Assembly: GCA_937967665.1 (NCBI GenBank)
Contig: CALBSZ010000435.1
Span: forward strand, 1 to 8,036
Direction of reading: 5' to 3'
From: an uncultured Planctomycetaceae bacterium
Lineage (GTDB): Bacteria; Planctomycetota; Planctomycetia; Pirellulales; Pirellulaceae
Length of the DNA stretch: 8,036 nt
Shown here: positions 4,741-8,036 of the stretch, piece after piece
Position numbering within the stretch: position 1 is the first letter of the stretch
How the letters are laid out: every line of letters starts with the position of its first letter
Notes under the pieces: model-generated
The model's database searches: none
Told to the model about the DNA's origin: nothing
Seen by the model: only the letters and a program-made list of their open reading frames with translations
Translations under genes and position numbers: made by a program

Positions 4741-7596
4741 TCACCATCCCATGCTTCCAGATTCTTCGTAAACCGACGATCCGCCCTCTCCATCCGAATC
4801 AACCACCAGCCCAAACCCCATCAGCAACGCGCACATCGGGTCAATCTTCTCCGACGAACTCTCTTTGTCCGGCATCCACTCTCCGCGCGCATTGGCCTTC
4901 ACGACCATATTCCCTGCGGCCCACGCCAGCAGCGGATCGCCGTCATGAACGATCTTCCGTCGCGCCAGCAGTCGCATAAACTCGCGAATGGGCTCGTTAT
5001 ACGTCGATTGCGACTGCGATTTCGGTTCGCATTCGATGCCATGATCGTTGTAAAGTTCCGTGCCGAGTTGCCGAGCGTTGTTTCCGTCGTAGGCCCACTC
5101 GTAAACGCCGTAGTCGCTAGCCCATTGAAGAATCATCTCCCGCACGAGCGCCACGTCCGTCGTGTCGTCGCCTGTGGGGATCAGGTAGCCTTGTTCGATC
5201 CATGTCAGCCAGGGTTCGACGTCTAGATCTCGACGGCCGTCGCGCGGGCAGAAAGACACGTGGCGGATCTCGTATCGATCGTCGACGGGAAAAATCGCCG
5301 CAATGCTCGCCAAGTCATTCCGCCAGCCGAGGTCGAACCCGCCAAATGCGCTGCCGTTCCAGTCCGACAGGACGCCTTTGCAGTTCGCCCACTGCGAGGT
5401 TTCGATGATTTTCAGTCGCGACCGCACGCGAATGTTGCAGTGGTATCGTTTGAACGTTCTTTCAAAGGACTTGTCTAGTTTGGCCTTGGTCGCCTGCTGT
5501 CGCATGAAGTCCCACGTAGGCGATACACCGATTTCCGGATTTGCCTTGGCCCAGTTGACTTCGTCGTACGGATCGTCCCCTGGAATCTCGCCAGTGCCTT
5601 CGCAGTGCTCACATTCCTCGTTCGTGCCGGCGCATTCGCACGGCTGCGATTCGTCCAGACGGGCGATGAAGGCGAACGTCGTCGGCGACAGCTGCTCTTT
5701 GCGCTCACAGCCCTCCAGAATCCGACAGCACAACTCGTCCTGCTCTTGCCACAACTGCGATTGTTCGTCGCCGGCCGTCGTGATCGTGATGTCCAGCGGC
5801 TGCTCACGCGACCCACCGCCCGTCTCAAGCTTCTCTTTCAGGCCGCGGTGGTGTTCACGCCACTCGTGAAGCTCGTCTTTGACGACGAAGTGAGGATTCA
5901 AGCCATCGGTCTTGTCAGAATCGGAGCCAAGCGGCTTGAAAAACGAACCGTTGTACGGAGGTTCGTCCAGTACGATCGCGGAGTATTTCTCCTGCCGCTT
6001 GAACAGCTGGGCTTGGTCCTTCATGAAGTCGCACGCCAGGATCATCTTGGCGGCTTGTGAATGTACGATTTTAGCCTGGTCTTCCTTGGTAGCCGCGACA
6101 TAGCCTTCCGCCTCTGGCTCTGGCGGGTCGTCAAAGAATAACAGTAGCAATGCAATCGCGGCACTGAAGGTCGAGTTGTGCGTCGGGATAAGCGATTTAC
6201 CGGCCAGGAACAGATGGCTCGGCGAATCCACCTCGATGCACTTGGTTGGCCTGTCTGCAACTCGCGTGACGGCGATTATTTGTCGGGTACGAGAGCGTGG
6301 TGGTCGCGATGGCCGGTGTTTGAGTTTGCGTTTCTTTCGCGATAACCGGAAGCATGGTTCGTCTGAGAATGCGTGAAATCGGATTCTGTATCGCGGTCCG
6401 ACATCCCGACCTTCGAGTCGTGCGCGGTCAACACCCATTGCTGGCTTGTATCCAAGGCTATTTGCAAGCTCGTGAATGTCTTCCGCAAGGCGCCGCTTCA
6501 CCTGCACAATTTCACACTGGCCGTTAGGGGAAATGTGGCCGTCTGTGTCCATCAACCCTTGCATTAACGCCAGTCGCTGCCCGTAAGAGCCGTTCATAAA
6601 CAGCTCAGGAATGTGCTTGTCCCCCCAAAGCCCAAGTCGTTTTATTTGGCTTTGGAAACTCCTTCCGGGAACGCCTTTCTGGCCAGGCAGGGAGAGCCCC
6701 CAGTTGTCGGAGGTCGCGCCTGGAGTTCGCTGCCTTGTGACCACAACGCCACAAGCTTCGACCAAACGGACCATCTCCTGGTCGGCCTTTGAACACGTAA
6801 ACCTCGCCGCCCTTGAGTGGCCGTCCCCAAGCCACACTCCAAGAACGTACGGATTGATAGGCAACTCTTGACGCGTGCCCACCAATGCTCCTGGCACTCG
6901 CACTCGGTACTTGCGTTCAAGCCCTCCATCAGCCCGCTGAATCGTGACCGCTCTCGACAACTCTTCCGTTGTCAGGATCCTTTCTTTCTGATGCCTTGGC
7001 TTGACCAACCATTCGTGCTCGGAATCGGCGATAATCGGATCACCGCTTGAAAACTCAACCAAGTAACACGGGCGAGGCCCCCAGCTTTGGGTGTTGGTAA
7101 CGTTGCATGTATCCCCGTTTTCGTCGAATACCTGATCACCAATCTGCAACGCCCCCATTGTACTCCATCCGCCGACCGTCCTAATCGGAGTGTCTAGCGC
7201 AAGAGCTTTCCCCCATTTGCGCGCGACAGTGATATAAACCTCGCGGAACCGTCGCCGGTCATCGTCGCTCCGCTTCCACCCGAACACATTCCACAGAATG
7301 AACGCCTGCGACGGCGATGGCGCGAACGGTTTTCCGGCCCACTTGCTGCCCTTGGTGTGGGTAAACACTTCGGAGAACAGGTCGAGCGTCGCGCTGGCAA
7401 AGTCGTCATTAAAGTAGTACGGCATCGACTCCGGATCACCCTTGGCCTCGCCCTTCGACCAGGGGTACAGCTCCTCCCGCTCCCAAAAGTACCGCCGGCA
7501 CGCCATCGCGACCCACTTTGACGCAACGATTTCGCCGTCGACCACGCCTTTGGCCCACGCTTCGATAGCCGTTTTGTGATCCACTTTCTGAATCAA
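4741..7596 (-). CDS. Large terminase subunit (packaging ATPase/nuclease) interrupted by an intein
   Basis: The precursor has 951 residues; removing intein residues 131-474 leaves about 607, normal for the Terminase_1 (HK97-like) family. This motor cuts concatemeric DNA and pumps it into the prohead at the portal. Walker A (ARKWGK at 125-130, then ST at 475-476) is split exactly by the intein. Walker B with catalytic acid is VVKDELHEW (571-579), and the coupling motif is TITTAG (604-609). The RNase H-like nuclease shows GGFDLGWRNDLAS (752-763, Asp755), YDGNNARQLGTEL (836-848) and KIDPMCALLMGFGL (917-930, Asp919). A CxC..CxxCxGxG insert lies at 653-669 between ATPase and nuclease domains. Translation starts at TTG 7594-7596, whose codon overlaps the small-terminase stop as TTGA. 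A GGAG lies 9 nt upstream. The next in-frame Met (residue 31) would cut off conserved N-terminal sequence. Confidence 0.95.
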   Translation of the reverse strand: MIQKVDHKTAIEAWAKGVVDGEIVASKWVAMACRRYFWEREELYPWSKGEAKGDPESMPYYFNDDFASATLDLFSEVFTHTKGSKWAGKPFAPSPSQAFILWNVFGWKRSDDDRRRFREVYITVARKWGKALALDTPIRTVGGWSTMGALQIGDQVFDENGDTCNVTNTQSWGPRPCYLVEFSSGDPIIADSEHEWLVKPRHQKERILTTEELSRAVTIQRADGGLERKYRVRVPGALVGTRQELPINPYVLGVWLGDGHSRAARFTCSKADQEMVRLVEACGVVVTRQRTPGATSDNWGLSLPGQKGVPGRSFQSQIKRLGLWGDKHIPELFMNGSYGQRLALMQGLMDTDGHISPNGQCEIVQVKRRLAEDIHELANSLGYKPAMGVDRARLEGRDVGPRYRIRFHAFSDEPCFRLSRKKRKLKHRPSRPPRSRTRQIIAVTRVADRPTKCIEVDSPSHLFLAGKSLIPTHNSTFSAAIALLLLFFDDPPEPEAEGYVAATKEDQAKIVHSQAAKMILACDFMKDQAQLFKRQEKYSAIVLDEPPYNGSFFKPLGSDSDKTDGLNPHFVVKDELHEWREHHRGLKEKLETGGGSREQPLDITITTAGDEQSQLWQEQDELCCRILEGCERKEQLSPTTFAFIARLDESQPCECAGTNEECEHCEGTGEIPGDDPYDEVNWAKANPEIGVSPTWDFMRQQATKAKLDKSFERTFKRYHCNIRVRSRLKIIETSQWANCKGVLSDWNGSAFGGFDLGWRNDLASIAAIFPVDDRYEIRHVSFCPRDGRRDLDVEPWLTWIEQGYLIPTGDDTTDVALVREMILQWASDYGVYEWAYDGNNARQLGTELYNDHGIECEPKSQSQSTYNEPIREFMRLLARRKIVHDGDPLLAWAAGNMVVKANARGEWMPDKESSSEKIDPMCALLMGFGLVVDSDGEGGSSVYEESGSMGW
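5590..5640 (-). other. Four-cysteine zinc-knuckle-like insert in the large terminase
   Basis: Residues 653-669 of the terminase precursor read CECAGTNEECEHCEGTG. Cys653, Cys655, Cys662 and Cys665 could form one metal site, and CEHCEGTG matches the DnaJ-type CxxCxGxG knuckle. The insert lies after LDES (647-650) and before the usual W.KANPEIG motif (682-690), on the linker between ATPase and nuclease domains. Metal binding is inferred from spacing only. I do not recall this insert in textbook large terminases. Confidence 0.6.
6175..7206 (-). mobile_element. Class 3-type intein with LAGLIDADG homing endonuclease, in the terminase P-loop
   Basis: The intein is 344 residues long (precursor 131-474) and in frame. 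Block A is ALALDTPIRTVGG (131-143), so residue 1 is Ala. Block B is IIADSEHEWLV (188-198), with His194 and Trp196. Block F is TKCIEVDSPSHLFLAG (451-466), with Cys453. Block G is IPTHN followed by Ser (470-475), with Thr472, His473, terminal Asn474 and +1 Ser475. Trp196, Cys453 and Thr472 match the WCT signature of class 3 inteins, in which the block F cysteine, not residue 1, makes the first attack on the N-terminal splice junction. The endonuclease has both LAGLIDADG helices, VLGVWLGDG (251-259) and LMQGLMDTDG (344-353), each with its acidic residue, and a KHIPEL block D (327-332). Hand-counted GC is about 55% over 6301-7140 against about 61% in the flanking extein at 7201-7560, consistent with separate acquisition. 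Confidence 0.93.
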
Positions 7597-7991
7597 CTTG
7601 CGTCACTCCGCAGTTTGAGCAGCTTAGCCACGCCGGTGTTCGCTCTTGACTCACCGTCGTACTTGATCTTCGCTCGGTCGGCCGGCGTCAGCCCCAGCCG
7701 TGAAGCCATCGATTCGAACACCCGGATGTATTCGACATAACGCTTGCCGAAGCTCACCTCAAGCGGATCTTCAAGAGCCCACTCGTACGCCTTTCGCGCC
7801 AACACCCAGGCTCGACACATTTCCTCCATCAACGGCTGGTCGATCGCCCGCACCCACGGAGCCCACTCGATGACGTGATCCCACAAGATCTCCGCTTCCG
7901 GCGGCAAATCCGCAGGCTTGACCGGCGCGCCCTCGGCAATGTCGCCGGCGCGTTCCAGGTCTTTTTTCGACTTTGGACCTCGGCTTCCCAT
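7593..7991 (-). CDS. Small terminase subunit, P27 family
   Basis: This 132-residue protein should recognise phage DNA and load the large terminase for the packaging cut. It has the P27-family pattern: a short basic N-terminus MGSRGPKSKK, then LPPEAEILWDHVIEWAPWV (29-47), a helical stretch with ID.PLMEEMCRAWVLARKAYE (50-70), and the C-terminal signature ASRLGLTPADRAKI (96-109). Length is slightly short for the family but appears complete. The start is fixed: an in-frame TAA (7998-8000) lies two codons before the ATG. Only a weak purine-rich AAAGTGAA precedes the start codon. The stop overlaps the TTG start of the large subunit by 4 nt, the usual small-then-large order, and suggests coupled translation. 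Confidence 0.88.
   Translation of the reverse strand: MGSRGPKSKKDLERAGDIAEGAPVKPADLPPEAEILWDHVIEWAPWVRAIDQPLMEEMCRAWVLARKAYEWALEDPLEVSFGKRYVEYIRVFESMASRLGLTPADRAKIKYDGESRANTGVAKLLKLRSDAS
7606..7609 (-). promoter_or_regulatory. Ribosome binding site supporting the TTG start of the large terminase
   Basis: On the minus strand GGAG lies 9 nt before TTG 7594-7596, inside the end of the small terminase gene. It supports the rare TTG codon as the real start, and the TTGA stop-start overlap points to translational coupling of the two packaging subunits. Confidence 0.6.
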
Positions 7992-8036
7992 TTCACTTTA
8001 GGCGCTTTGAAAACACTGCGAATTTTTGACACGACC

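Noticed and set aside
4345..5226. Plus-strand 293-codon open frame
   Set aside because: It spans the portal start, the small ORFs and the terminase nuclease domain in antisense, crossing three gene boundaries, and has no motif.
6175..7206. Reading the insert as a class 2 (KlbA-type) or class 1 intein
   Set aside because: Class 1 needs Cys or Ser at position 1, and this has Ala. Class 2 uses a +1 Cys to attack directly, and here +1 is Ser. The block B Trp, block F Cys and block G Thr fit class 3 better.
7829..8032. Minus-strand GTG-started 67-codon frame at the right edge
   Set aside because: Most of it is an out-of-frame reading of the small terminase gene, and its C-terminal half is Arg/Ser-rich shadow sequence. 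The last 45 nt may instead be the end of an upstream gene closing at TAA 7998-8000, but too little is visible to call it.
1..8036. CRISPR array, tRNA, integrase or attachment site
   Set aside because: No regularly spaced long repeats, cloverleaf-like segments with CCA-type ends, or recombinase motifs were seen on either strand.

Overview
This window is the head-assembly and DNA-packaging module of a tailed double-stranded DNA phage or prophage, with siphovirus-like HK97-type architecture. Every convincing gene is on the minus strand, so transcription runs from right to left. In that order the genes are a P27-type small terminase (7593-7991), a large terminase interrupted by an intein (4741-7596), one or two very small ORFs (4456-4738), an HK97-type portal (2781-4466), an S49 Ser/Lys prohead protease (1871-2791), an HK97-fold major capsid protein (314-1648), and the start of a further gene that runs off the left edge (1-241). 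No bacterial housekeeping gene, tRNA, integrase or attachment site is visible. I cannot tell an integrated prophage from a free phage, and the host cannot be named from this window. Sampled stretches of moderately high GC (about 55-61% by hand count) and Shine-Dalgarno sites before most genes fit a bacterial host.

The right half is dominated by the 951-codon terminase gene. Its Walker A P-loop is split by a 344-residue intein, residues 131-474 (6175-7206). The intein starts with alanine instead of Cys or Ser and carries the Trp-Cys-Thr residue set of class 3 inteins. It also contains a LAGLIDADG homing endonuclease with both acidic motifs. Splicing would join residues 130 and 475 and restore an ordinary P-loop in a terminase of about 607 residues. 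A four-cysteine knuckle-like insert lies between the terminase ATPase and nuclease domains.

The left half holds portal, protease and capsid. Terminase small and large subunits overlap by 4 nt, small ORF and portal by 11 nt, and portal and protease by 11 nt, which is the pattern of a translationally coupled operon. The only sizeable gap, 222 nt between protease and capsid, contains a long imperfect stem-loop just upstream of the capsid ribosome binding site. The 72-nt gap after the capsid gene holds a compact set of short direct repeats.

Together the genes would fill a procapsid with DNA. Capsid subunits, with a built-in coiled-coil scaffold region, assemble around the portal. The protease then matures the shell, and the small and large terminases cut and pump DNA through the portal. 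Packaging should depend on correct protein splicing, because the intein sits in the ATP-binding loop.
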